In this document: one piece after another, positions 15,305 through 23,869 of the stretch | How the letters are laid out: every line of letters begins with the position of its first letter | Numbering within the stretch: position 1 is the first letter of the stretch | Made by a program: the position numbers and the translations under genes | The notes under the pieces: generated by a model | Database searches by the model: none | The model's input: the letters and a program-made list of their open reading frames with translations, nothing else | What the model was told of the DNA's origin: nothing | From: Pirellulales bacterium | Lineage (GTDB): Bacteria > Planctomycetota > Planctomycetia > Pirellulales > JAEUIK01 | Reading direction: 5' to 3' | Assembly (NCBI GenBank): GCA_019745975.1 | Contig: JAIESQ010000017.1 | Location: 1 to 42,083, forward strand | Length of the DNA: 42,083 nucleotides

Positions 15305-17389
15305 CTACTTCCCGCCTGGCGGGACGTACTTCTTCAGCCAGTCGAACACTTCGCGGTGCCAGAACTCGCTGTTGGCCGGCTTCAAAACCCAGTGTCCCTC
15401 GTCGGGAAAGTTCACCAGCCGCGACGGCACGCCGAGCCGCTGCAGCGTCGTGAACATCTGCCAGCCTTCGTCGACCGGCACGCGAAAATCGAGGTCGTTG
15501 TGGATGATCAGCATCGGGGTCTTGAACCGTTCGGCGAAGCGGTGCGGCGAGAACTTCTCATAGCTCTCGCGATTGCCCCAGGGAGGGCCGCCATGTTCCC
15601 ATTCGTCGAACCACAGTTCGTCGGTCGTGGCGTACATACTGTCGAAGTTGTAAACGCCACAGTGGCAGATCAAGGTCTGGAACTTGTCGGTGTGCCCGGC
15701 GAACCAGTTCATCATGTAGCCGCCGAACGACGCGCCGGCCGCGGCCAGGCGATGGCGGTCGATGTAAGGCTGGTTTTCGAGCCAGGCGACGCCCGCCATT
15801 AGGTCCTCGAAGCAGCGGCCCCCCCAATCGCCGCTGATCTGGTCGACATACTCCTGGCCGAAGCCAGTGCTGCCGCGCGGATTGGGAAGCGCCACCACGT
15901 AGCCCTGTGCTGCCCAGAGCTGCGGGCACCAGCGGAAGCTCCAGTTATCGTCCCAGGCTCCCTGCGGTCCGCCGTGCACCAGATAGGCCACCGGCCATTT
16001 CTGTTTCGCGTCAAAGCCTGGCGGCTTGAGCACCCACATCTGCATCGGCGTGCCGCCGGCGCCGGGGACGCGCACGCTCTCGGGCTTGGGCAGATCGAGC
16101 TGCGCAAGGAGTGCCGTGTTGGCCTGGCTGAGGTTCTTGGCCTGTCCGTTGTTGTCGATCACGAAGACTTCGGGGGGACTAGTGAGCGACGCTCGCGTGC
16201 AGGCCAATCGCCCGTCGCTGCCGACCGACAACGCGCTGTGCGATCCGCCGGTGACGACGCGCTGCGGCTTCTCGCCCGACAGGCGAACCGTGAAGATCGG
16301 CGAGCTAGCATCCTCCTCGGCCGTGAAGACAAACCCTTGGCTATCGGGCCGCCACACGAAGGCCTCGACCGAGCGATCGAAGTTGGCAGTCAGACTCTTG
16401 GCTGCCGCTCCACCACTGGCCGGCGCAACCATCAGCTCCCAGCGGTCGGCCTCGTAGCCTGCGCGCCGCTGGGCACGATAGGCGAGCCAGCGGCCATCGG
16501 GGGAGAAGCGCGGGAAACCATCTGCGGCCGGATTGGCCACCGTGAGATTCTCCGCGGCGCCGCCGGCGACCGGCACGCGCCAAATATCGTGATTCGTGCT
16601 CCACGCCTCGTCCTTTTCCGGCGGCGCCGTGTAGTAGAGATACTTGCCGTCGGGCGAGAAAGTCATCTCGTCGCCGGCCGAAAACGTGCTCGAGGTCGGC
16701 GTGGCGTCGCGATCGCCCGGCGTCAGGTCGCGCGGCTCGCCACCATCTGCTGGCATCACGAACAGGTGCTGCCGCTTGCCATCGACCCACGAATCCCAAT
16801 GGCGGTAGAACAGCCGCGTGACGACGCGCGCCTTGACCGGGTTCTTTTGCTGGTCGTCGAGCTTCTGTTTGTTGGCTGCGTCGCTCTCGGCGAAAGGCTT
16901 GTCCGAGAACTCGGGGAAGACCGCCGAGATGAACGCGATCTGCTTTCCATCGGGAGACCAGACGCCACCCCCCGCCTCCGTGCTGATCGTGGTCAATTGC
17001 CGGGCTTCACCGCCGTCGAGGTCGATGACCCACAGTTGCTGTTGCCCGGAGCGAGTCGACTCGAACAGCACGCGGCGGCCATCGGGGCTGAATCGCGGAT
17101 GGCGATCTTTGGCCGTGGTGTTCGTCAATTGACGCCGTGGTGCACTGCCATCGGTCGGCGCAATCCAGAGCGTCGAGCTACTGCTGTTCTTGACACGGTC
17201 GACCGTGGTCACCACGTATACAACATTGCGCCCATCGGGGCTGATCTGCGGTTCGCTGACGCGCGCCAGCGCGAAGAAGTCGTCGAGCGTGATCGGGCGA
17301 GCTGCACTTGCCGGAGTAATCATATTGTGAACCAAAACGATCGCGAGAAATGCCGATGTGATTGCCGACAGAGTGAGGTTGTGCTGCAT
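15305..17389 (-). CDS. S9 family prolyl-oligopeptidase-like serine peptidase, exported
   Basis: A 694-residue protein starting at ATG 17389, which opens a signal peptide (hydrophobic core ITSAFLAIVLVH, cleavage near PASAA). The first two thirds form a WD40/TolB-like propeller with repeated SPDGR(N/R/W) motifs that gates the active site. The alpha/beta-hydrolase domain follows: YLVHGGPQGAWDDNWSFRW (oxyanion region), then the nucleophile Ser in GASFGGYMMNWFAGH (near residue 552), the Asp in DLDFRVPVDEG (near 630) and the His in DEGHWVLKP (near 665). This order is that of acylaminoacyl-peptidase / dipeptidyl-peptidase relatives, which cut short peptides from the N-terminus. The frame is open upstream to 17602, but that part lacks coding character. 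It is flanked by tRNA genes on both sides and is not in an operon. Confidence 0.92.
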   Translation of the reverse strand: MQHNLTLSAITSAFLAIVLVHNMITPASAARPITLDDFFALARVSEPQISPDGRNVVYVVTTVDRVKNSSSSTLWIAPTDGSAPRRQLTNTTAKDRHPRFSPDGRRVLFESTRSGQQQLWVIDLDGGEARQLTTISTEAGGGVWSPDGKQIAFISAVFPEFSDKPFAESDAANKQKLDDQQKNPVKARVVTRLFYRHWDSWVDGKRQHLFVMPADGGEPRDLTPGDRDATPTSSTFSAGDEMTFSPDGKYLYYTAPPEKDEAWSTNHDIWRVPVAGGAAENLTVANPAADGFPRFSPDGRWLAYRAQRRAGYEADRWELMVAPASGGAAAKSLTANFDRSVEAFVWRPDSQGFVFTAEEDASSPIFTVRLSGEKPQRVVTGGSHSALSVGSDGRLACTRASLTSPPEVFVIDNNGQAKNLSQANTALLAQLDLPKPESVRVPGAGGTPMQMWVLKPPGFDAKQKWPVAYLVHGGPQGAWDDNWSFRWCPQLWAAQGYVVALPNPRGSTGFGQEYVDQISGDWGGRCFEDLMAGVAWLENQPYIDRHRLAAAGASFGGYMMNWFAGHTDKFQTLICHCGVYNFDSMYATTDELWFDEWEHGGPPWGNRESYEKFSPHRFAERFKTPMLIIHNDLDFRVPVDEGWQMFTTLQRLGVPSRLVNFPDEGHWVLKPANSEFWHREVFDWLKKYVPPGGK

Positions 17390-17595
17390 GATCGTTCGAT
17401 GCCTGGCGGAAGCGATGTCGCGGCAAGTCCAAGGCGGACCACACCACCCTGAAAAGCCGCGAACACCTGGAATCGATCGGGCAAGCTGGCCAATATATCG
17501 GCCGCGCCGGCGCCAGGCGAGCAGCGCCGAGGCATCCGCGAAGTGGCCCGGCAAACGGGTCGCGCACACCGATCGGAACGCCTGCGCGGGCCCTT

Positions 17596-17624
17596 TTGAC
17601 AAGGCTGCCCCCGAGCCCTAGAGT
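17596..17624 (+). promoter_or_regulatory. Sigma-70 promoter of tRNA-Ala(CGC)
   Basis: TTGACA (17596-17601) and TAGAGT (17619-17624) are spaced by 17 bp, placing the start site about 45 bp before the mature tRNA. It lies divergent from the S9 peptidase gene. Confidence 0.6.
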
Positions 17625-17675
17625 AAGAGAACGTCACCGAATCGGCCGGAGAAAAACGCTCTGGCCGACTTCGGT

Positions 17676-17748
17676 GGGGCGGTAGCTCAATTGGGAGAGC
17701 GCAGCGTTCGCAATGCTGAGGTTGAGGGTTCGATCCCCTTCCGCTCCA
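17676..17748 (+). tRNA. tRNA-Ala (anticodon CGC)
   Basis: A 73-nt cloverleaf: acceptor GGGGCGG (17676-17682) with CCGCTCC (17741-17747) and discriminator A17748. The D-arm is AGCTCAATTGGGAGAGC. The anticodon loop TTCGCAA gives CGC, reading GCG. The T-loop TTCGATC is standard. CCA is not encoded. Confidence 0.93.
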
Positions 17749-17875
17749 CTGGCCTGAAGTCGACCTCTGGGGGGCAGCAGGGCATCGAATGCCCTCGGTC
17801 TATACGGGTGCAACGTTTGCCGTAGCACAGCGGCTTTCGCGCCACGTGCTATGGCGATGCCCCGAACGTCGCCGT

Positions 17876-19855
17876 CTACTTTGCCCCCGGCCGCTGCTTG
17901 CCAAGGCTTGAGGGGCCGAGACCTGGTCGGAGCAGGTCCCCGTTGTTGTGGCCCGATTCTTCCTTGTCGGGCTTCACGTTTACCTGGCCGCAGTGGTCGG
18001 CAATCTGCTGAAACTGCTCGGCCATTTCCTTGGCGGTGAAGACACGCAACCGGCCGGCGGCGTCGAGCACCAGGATATCGGCGGGTATTTCTTTGCCGCC
18101 GGCCCCACCATCGGGAGGCGCGGGAGCCATGTCGAGCACCGCGACCTCCGTGCGGAACGGAATTGGCAGCTCGTTCCGCTTGGGAATGTCGTCGCCGATC
18201 TCAAACACCGCGGCCCCTTGTTGCTGTCCACCGGGCCCGTCGCCGGCCGGCGTGACCTCGAAGTTCACCAGTTGCCCGCGATAGACCTTGCCCTTAACGA
18301 ATTGGGCCTTCGCGCAGTCGGCGGCGGTCCATTGCTCGACCCCCACCGAAACCGACGGCTCCTGGGCGGGCGTCGGCGGCGACCACTTCCCGGCCACGAG
18401 CACGCCGTCGTACGGGACGTAAATGGGCGCGCTCGGCTTGCTCTCGGGCGTGAGGACGAATTTCTCGCCGGTCTTCTTTTTCAGGAGCTCGTCGCGAAGC
18501 TTGCGCGCCTCGTCGTTCAGTTGTGAGGGCTCGACGCCAAAGTTGGGATTGGCCACCCAGAGCTTGACTCGATAGCGGTATTGTTTGCCGGGCTCGACCG
18601 TGAAGTCGAAGTAGCGGAACAACAGCGCCTCATCGGCTGTGCTCAGGGGAGTCGCAGAGGCATCTGGAGATGCGGCGGGGCCAAGACCGGAGCCTAACGA
18701 CGAACCGGGACGAGCGGGCCCGCCGGAACCCAAAGATGAGCCGGAGAGACCAGAACCCAGCGACGAACCCGGGCGAGCGCGCGGGCCGGATCCCAGTGAC
18801 GAGCCGCCCGAGGGAGCGGGACGCGCTGGTGGCGCATCGGTCGGCGCGTCGGCGGGAGCATCGTCGACGGGCCCATCGGTCGCAGCCTCGTCGGGAGTTT
18901 CCGGCGCCGCCGGAGCTGGCTCGGGAGGTGGCGCCTCCTCGGGTCCGGCGTCCAGCATTGTCGAGTGAATGACTTCCTCGGGCGCGAAATCCTGGCCTTG
19001 CTTTGGTGGCAGTGATTCGGTGAGGTACTCATCGACGAGCGATCCGCGAGCCATCTCGTTGTGCCGAGCGGTTGCGAAGGCTTCCTTAAGCGCCTTGTGC
19101 GACGCCACGCCGACCGAGACCCACTTGAGGTTCTCGTTGGCGGCGCCGGTAATCACCTCGGCGCGCTCGACGATAGCACCGCGATACTGGGGCATCTCGT
19201 CCCCTTCAAGCCGAACCGCGGCGTCGGCGAAAGTCTTGCGGTAGGCTTCGATCTGTTTGAGGAGCGGAACGCGACCGACGAGCACCACATAGCGATGGCC
19301 GGCGAGGTTCCCCGCGCCGAGATTCGCGGGGGGCGGGGGTGGCGCGGCAGGCTCAGGCTTCGCGCGGCGATTTCGCGCTGAGGGGCGGGTTTTCTCGGGT
19401 TCGGCGGCGGGTTCGGGCTCCGCGGCGGGCTCGGCCTCGCGCGGGCGGACGTCGAAAGCTCCGCGCCCAGCGTGCACTTCGAGATCTTCGACCGCCAACA
19501 ACAACGGCACGCCACGCAGGCTGCCGCGCGGCCAGACCGGATGCCGGATCGGCAGCCATTCGAAGCCGGCGACATCGAGCGTTTTGACCTGCTCGTCGGC
19601 CTTGGCCGTGTAGTCGATGATCTTGATTCCCTGTTCCTCGGGATTGAGCACCGACTGCTGCAATTGCGCGTTGGCGCTCTGCGAAGCCGACGCCAGCTCC
19701 TGGGGGGTCGAGCGATACGTCTCGCGCAGCACCCCTTTGTAAACCAGAAACAGAGCGGCGAGCGCCAACACACCTAGCACCAGCTTCTCGCTGTGCAGGA
19801 TGAAGAACTGCTTGATCGCGTCCGCGTCCAGCTTCAGTTTAATTTTGGCCGCCAT
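17876..19855 (-). CDS. Third protein of the pilM operon: single-pass membrane protein with SSLGSG repeats
   Basis: A 659-residue protein starting at ATG 19855 with AGAGAG upstream. One transmembrane helix lies at about residues 20-40 (core LVLGVLALAALFLVYKGV). A periplasmic region follows, interrupted by a low-complexity Glu/Pro/Ala stretch (about 145-185). A folded segment RYVVLVGRVPLLKQIEAYRKTFADA comes next, then a Pro/Ala linker with four SSLGSG units and a related GPSSLGK near the C-terminus. It ends in a beta-rich domain (FDFTVEPGKQYRYRVKLWVANPNFG onward). No database family is recognised. Its place after the PilM-PilN fusion and a second single-pass protein suggests a PilO/PilP-like role in a pilus alignment complex; that is positional inference only. 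It is the last gene of the operon. Confidence 0.7.
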   Translation of the reverse strand: MAAKIKLKLDADAIKQFFILHSEKLVLGVLALAALFLVYKGVLRETYRSTPQELASASQSANAQLQQSVLNPEEQGIKIIDYTAKADEQVKTLDVAGFEWLPIRHPVWPRGSLRGVPLLLAVEDLEVHAGRGAFDVRPREAEPAAEPEPAAEPEKTRPSARNRRAKPEPAAPPPPPANLGAGNLAGHRYVVLVGRVPLLKQIEAYRKTFADAAVRLEGDEMPQYRGAIVERAEVITGAANENLKWVSVGVASHKALKEAFATARHNEMARGSLVDEYLTESLPPKQGQDFAPEEVIHSTMLDAGPEEAPPPEPAPAAPETPDEAATDGPVDDAPADAPTDAPPARPAPSGGSSLGSGPRARPGSSLGSGLSGSSLGSGGPARPGSSLGSGLGPAASPDASATPLSTADEALLFRYFDFTVEPGKQYRYRVKLWVANPNFGVEPSQLNDEARKLRDELLKKKTGEKFVLTPESKPSAPIYVPYDGVLVAGKWSPPTPAQEPSVSVGVEQWTAADCAKAQFVKGKVYRGQLVNFEVTPAGDGPGGQQQGAAVFEIGDDIPKRNELPIPFRTEVAVLDMAPAPPDGGAGGKEIPADILVLDAAGRLRVFTAKEMAEQFQQIADHCGQVNVKPDKEESGHNNGDLLRPGLGPSSLGKQRPGAK

Positions 19856-19928
19856 GGCCGTCTCTCTTTGTGACTAATGGAATCGATTCGCCGGCGCCCC
19901 GCGCCGCGCGAACAACTCAGGCCCTGCG

Positions 19929-21482
19929 TCAGGGTGTTTCGGTTGGAGGCTCCGCAGGCGCGGCGTCAGCGGCTGGCTCTGCCGGAGTTTCAGTCGCGGC
20001 GCCTGGTTCGGTCGTGCCCGAATCGGCCGCTGGTTCGGTGGCTGGCTCGGTCGTCGGACTGGCTTCGCCGGCCGCGGTTCCTTCGCCGGCAGCATCGGTG
20101 GCCGGCGCCGGTTCGGTTGGCTCGGGCTGGGTGGCTTCGCCGGCGTCGTTGCTTGTGTCAGTCGCGGCGGGCTCGTCGGTCGTTGCGCCGGCAGTGGTTT
20201 CTTCGCCCGCGGAAGCCTCTTCGGTTTCGCCGCTGCCACCGCCGAGCAACTCCTTATTGGGCGCGGTGAAGAAGTAAATCACGCCGCGGAATTCGACGGT
20301 GTTGGAATAGACATCGACCGGAGCTTCGGCCGGCTTGGCGGCGCTAGCGCGCGCCGCCGGCGCGCCAAACGTGCCCGATCCGCCGCTGCCGGGCATGCTC
20401 ATTTGCGGTCGCGGTCCAAGGCTACCACCCGACGGAGCTTCGCCCGAGCCGATCGCGCCGCGCCCCGAAGTCGACCCAGGGTTGTAGCGCACATGACGGA
20501 CTTCGACCGGCAACGGTGAATTTGCGCAGGCGACCAGAAAGTCGGGAATCCGTCGCTGATCCATCACCAGCCGCATCCGCACGGGGATCAGCTTGAACAC
20601 GGCATTTTCCTCGGCTGTTTCCAAGGGCTTGCCGTCGAAACCGACGTAACGGTTTCTCAGCAACTCGTCGTCGAGCGAGGCGGCCGTCGGCAGCTTCTGC
20701 TGCGCGCTCGTATCGCCCGATGGCGGGAACGCCGCATTGGCCAACCCTTCGATTGCCGGAATGCCGGAGTCGAAGGCCTCTTGGGCGATCTTCAACAGTT
20801 CGATCCTGGTGATCGCGGCGTTGGCGGGGGAAGTCGCGCCGGCCTGCTTGTTCACGGCGGCGATGATGTCGAGCAGGCTCTGATAAATCCAATAGTCTTC
20901 TTGCGCCAAACGCACTTGCTGGGTCGTGGGAGTCGACCCCCAGCTATAGCGATTCACCAGCGCGTCGCGATCGGCCGAGCTCCAATCCACGATCCCCCGG
21001 AAACGGGCTTCTTTTTCGCCGGCCGCGACGGCGCCGCCCTCGTCCGGAATCTGCTCGAATGGCTCGACGCGCTTGAATAGCTCGGGGAATTCCAGGCGAA
21101 AGTACTGCCAGAATGCCTCGCGAACCTGACCGCTGATCGGCGCCTTGACGGGTAAATTGGCGATCTGTTTGACAACCTCGGGCCATTTCAGGTTGGCGCG
21201 CTGGCGCTCGTACAGTTTCTGCCAGGCGACGAACACTTTCTGTTTTTGCTGTTCATGCAGCGCGTCGGTCTTCTCCTTGAACGAGGGATTGGGGTCCCCC
21301 TTCTTGATTGCGCGCACGCCGCTAAAGGCGCCATCGATCGCGCTCTTGTTGCTGGCGAACTCGGTGTCGAGCGCTTTCGTCCCGGCGTACCAGCCGTACG
21401 TCGCGAGCAAAACCGCCACGACGACCAGCAACCAGAAGTGATGCTTCTTGAGCACCGCCAGATAGATTTTGACCTTATCCAT
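19929..21482 (-). CDS. Second protein of the pilM operon: PilO-position single-pass membrane protein
   Basis: A 517-residue protein starting at ATG 21482, six bases after AAGGGCG. A cytoplasmic stub of about 14 residues is followed by one transmembrane helix (FWLLVVVAVLLATYGWYAG), then a largely helical, charged periplasmic region with likely coiled coil (residues about 40-110). A further domain includes VRMRLVMDQRRIPDFLVACANS, a strand pattern like the ferredoxin-like cores of PilN/PilO. The last 110 residues are low-complexity Glu/Ala/Thr/Pro. The layout (short cytoplasmic tail, one helix, coiled coil, small alpha/beta domain) matches PilO, but the protein is more than twice PilO's usual length. 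It starts 50 bp after the pilM stop and precedes the third gene by 73 bp. The PilO link is inferred. Confidence 0.7.
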   Translation of the reverse strand: MDKVKIYLAVLKKHHFWLLVVVAVLLATYGWYAGTKALDTEFASNKSAIDGAFSGVRAIKKGDPNPSFKEKTDALHEQQKQKVFVAWQKLYERQRANLKWPEVVKQIANLPVKAPISGQVREAFWQYFRLEFPELFKRVEPFEQIPDEGGAVAAGEKEARFRGIVDWSSADRDALVNRYSWGSTPTTQQVRLAQEDYWIYQSLLDIIAAVNKQAGATSPANAAITRIELLKIAQEAFDSGIPAIEGLANAAFPPSGDTSAQQKLPTAASLDDELLRNRYVGFDGKPLETAEENAVFKLIPVRMRLVMDQRRIPDFLVACANSPLPVEVRHVRYNPGSTSGRGAIGSGEAPSGGSLGPRPQMSMPGSGGSGTFGAPAARASAAKPAEAPVDVYSNTVEFRGVIYFFTAPNKELLGGGSGETEEASAGEETTAGATTDEPAATDTSNDAGEATQPEPTEPAPATDAAGEGTAAGEASPTTEPATEPAADSGTTEPGAATETPAEPAADAAPAEPPTETP

Positions 21483-21532
21483 CGTTTCGCCCTTTACGGG
21501 TGTGCATCGTCACACCACGAACGCCCGGTGCC

Positions 21533-23581
21533 TTAAAACTCGGCTTCGCCTTGGGCCTCTTCCCCTTCAGCCTGCTTCGGCTTCCACATGAACTGCACGA
21601 GAAAATCATACCGCCGCACCTTGGCCGGCACATTGGCAGCGTGCCCCGGCGGCGCGCCTTCGTTGACGTCGAGCGTGGTTTCGACGATCGTGCCCGGGTT
21701 GATGAGCACGGGGAACATGATCCCGCGCTCGGCCATCGACAGTTCCTTCTCCTCGCCCGGGAGCTGGAGCTTCATTTCGGCGAGGTTCGTCAACAAAGTC
21801 TTACGGACGTACTGGGCGCCTTCGTTGTCGGGGTTGCCGCTATTGTGATAGTGGTACCCGCGGATCTGAAACACCCAGCCGGCACCCGAAGGCGCCTCGA
21901 CTCCCGGCGGAAGCGCGAACTCTTCGCCCTCGGTACCTTCTTCGCTGGGGGCTTCTTCTGGCGCGACTTCTTCGCCTTCTGCACCCGGTTCCGGCTTGGC
22001 CCTGGGCGGCGGCAATGGCCGGAATCGCTGCACGCCGCCGAACCAGGCTTCGAGCCCGGTCACTTCGGCGCATTCGATCTGCGTGATCTGAAGCTCCTCG
22101 CGCTCGGCGATGCGATCCAGCGGCAGGTCGGCCGATTTGGGATCGCGGGGGACGGCCGCGTTAATGGCTTTCATCGTGCGCAGCCACTCGGTGCGCCCGT
22201 CGCTGCTGTGCGTCAGGCGCTCGCCGATGCCGATCGTCGTTTCGTAGGCGCCCTTCGACTCGCCGAACTCGCTTGAGTAGCGCTGGGCTGTGGTGGCGGT
22301 GCTCTTGGCTTCATCGACCGCGGCCTGGAAGTAACCGTTCATTTTGGCCGATCCCCACGCGCGCCAATGTCCTAGCGCGCTGAGGGTGAAGCCCAGCAGC
22401 AGCACGGCGGCCGCCGCCAACGCCCACGGCTTCTTGTTGCGGATCATCCGCTCCTGGGCGATTTCGGGCGGGAGCAAGTTGGTGCGAATCTTCGTATCGC
22501 GCAGCCCCTGCAGTGCCAATCCGTAGCAAGTCGCGAAGGTGAGGATATTGTCTTTGAAGGCCGAGGCATCGACGACTTCGGAGCCGCCGAGCGTGCGGAA
22601 CTTCTCCAGCCGCGCCACATCCATGCCCAGATTCTGCTGCAAGTACCGCTGCAAGCCGGGGAGCTTGAGCGTGTTGCCCAGCGCCAGCACGCGCACGACC
22701 TTGGTGCGGCGGTCGATGTCGCCGTAGTACTTCAACGACATCTGCACCTGATTGAGCAAATCGTTGAAGACCGAGCGCATCGCCTGGAAGACCGCTTTGC
22801 CTCCTTCGCCGGCTTGCGCCACGTTGCGCTTCTGGTGCTCGGCGCTGGCGAATGTGAGCTTCAGCTCTTTGGTCAGCGCGCGAGTGAAGTGATTGCCACC
22901 CAAGGGAACGTTGCGCTGCCAGACGCGGAAGCCGTTGGTGATTACCAGGTCGGTCGTATCGGTGCCGACCGAAAGCACTACGACCGAGCCGGGTGGATTC
23001 TCCGGGTCGTAGTCCTCTGGCGGCGGCAAGTCGGGCATCTGGTCGAAGGCCACGAAGTTGTAGAGCGCCAACGGGGCCAACTGCACGTAGTCGACCTCGA
23101 TGCCGGCCTCAGTGAATGGCGCCAACGCGCGAAATACCTGCTCGCGCTTCATCGCGAACAGGCCGACTTCGGTTTCCAGCGCGAAACCTTCTTCGACGCT
23201 GCCGCCGGCCATTTGCTGGTAGTCCCAGACGACGTCTTCCAGGCCGAAGGGAATCTGCTGCTTCGCCTCGTACTTGACGATGTCGGGAATCTTCTTCGAT
23301 TCGACCGGCGGCAACTTGATGAACCGCGCCAAGCCGCTCTGCCCGGAGACCGAGATCGCCACCCGATCACCGCGCACGCTGTTGCGCGAGAGGAACGTTT
23401 TAATGGCCTCGGCGATCAGCTCCTCGGGGTTGGCCTCGGGCTGACTGAGAATCTTGGGGTACTCGATGTAGTCGAAGGCGTCGGCGACGATCGAGTCGGC
23501 GTCGTCCCCCAACCGACAGCGCAGCGCCTTAAGCGCCGATTGCCCCAGATCGATCCCCCACACCGCCTTGCTGCGTGCCAT
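21533..23581 (-). CDS. pilM: PilM-PilN fusion, type IV pilus alignment protein (actin-like ATPase plus membrane part)
   Basis: A 682-residue protein starting at ATG 23581, nine bases after AGGA. Residues 1-345 are a full PilM: GIDLGQSALKALR (phosphate-1), KLPPVESKKIPDIVKYEAKQ (SHS2 region), VVVLSVGTDTTDLVI (phosphate-2) and VLALGNTLKLPGLQRYLQ (adenosine motif). PilM is the cytoplasmic ATPase-fold part of the pilus machine. At about 364-372 comes RTNLLPPEI, which matches the INLLP motif of PilN that docks into PilM, then a transmembrane helix (PWALAAAAVLLLGFTLSALG) and a periplasmic PilN-like domain with an acidic low-complexity insert. PilM alone is about 350 residues. GspL of type II secretion is the known precedent for this architecture. 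It heads an operon with two membrane proteins. Confidence 0.88.
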   Translation of the reverse strand: MARSKAVWGIDLGQSALKALRCRLGDDADSIVADAFDYIEYPKILSQPEANPEELIAEAIKTFLSRNSVRGDRVAISVSGQSGLARFIKLPPVESKKIPDIVKYEAKQQIPFGLEDVVWDYQQMAGGSVEEGFALETEVGLFAMKREQVFRALAPFTEAGIEVDYVQLAPLALYNFVAFDQMPDLPPPEDYDPENPPGSVVVLSVGTDTTDLVITNGFRVWQRNVPLGGNHFTRALTKELKLTFASAEHQKRNVAQAGEGGKAVFQAMRSVFNDLLNQVQMSLKYYGDIDRRTKVVRVLALGNTLKLPGLQRYLQQNLGMDVARLEKFRTLGGSEVVDASAFKDNILTFATCYGLALQGLRDTKIRTNLLPPEIAQERMIRNKKPWALAAAAVLLLGFTLSALGHWRAWGSAKMNGYFQAAVDEAKSTATTAQRYSSEFGESKGAYETTIGIGERLTHSSDGRTEWLRTMKAINAAVPRDPKSADLPLDRIAEREELQITQIECAEVTGLEAWFGGVQRFRPLPPPRAKPEPGAEGEEVAPEEAPSEEGTEGEEFALPPGVEAPSGAGWVFQIRGYHYHNSGNPDNEGAQYVRKTLLTNLAEMKLQLPGEEKELSMAERGIMFPVLINPGTIVETTLDVNEGAPPGHAANVPAKVRRYDFLVQFMWKPKQAEGEEAQGEAEF

Positions 23582-23869
23582 GGCGTGCTTGTTCCTAGTC
23601 GCTTTGCTCTTGGCGGCCGGCGCGCACGATCAACGACAGGCGTGTCGCCGCCGACTCACTAGAGCACACCCAATTTGACATCTGTTCCGACGCTCCTCCA
23701 GGCAGAGTGGCCGCAAAGATTTTCGGAGGAATGCGTATAAAGATAATCCTACAGAGCTCGCCGCGCGTATGTCAAATAACCGGCGCGGCCGCAACGGGAT
23801 GCGCCAGCCGCCGCCCGCCGCGGAGAACCCCCTTGGACGGGCCCCGCCGAGCGGGATATCGTGGTGCCC

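Noticed and set aside
15974-17452. A 492-codon plus-strand frame opposite the S9 peptidase
   Set aside because: It is antisense to a peptidase with full catalytic triad motifs and has shadow-type composition.
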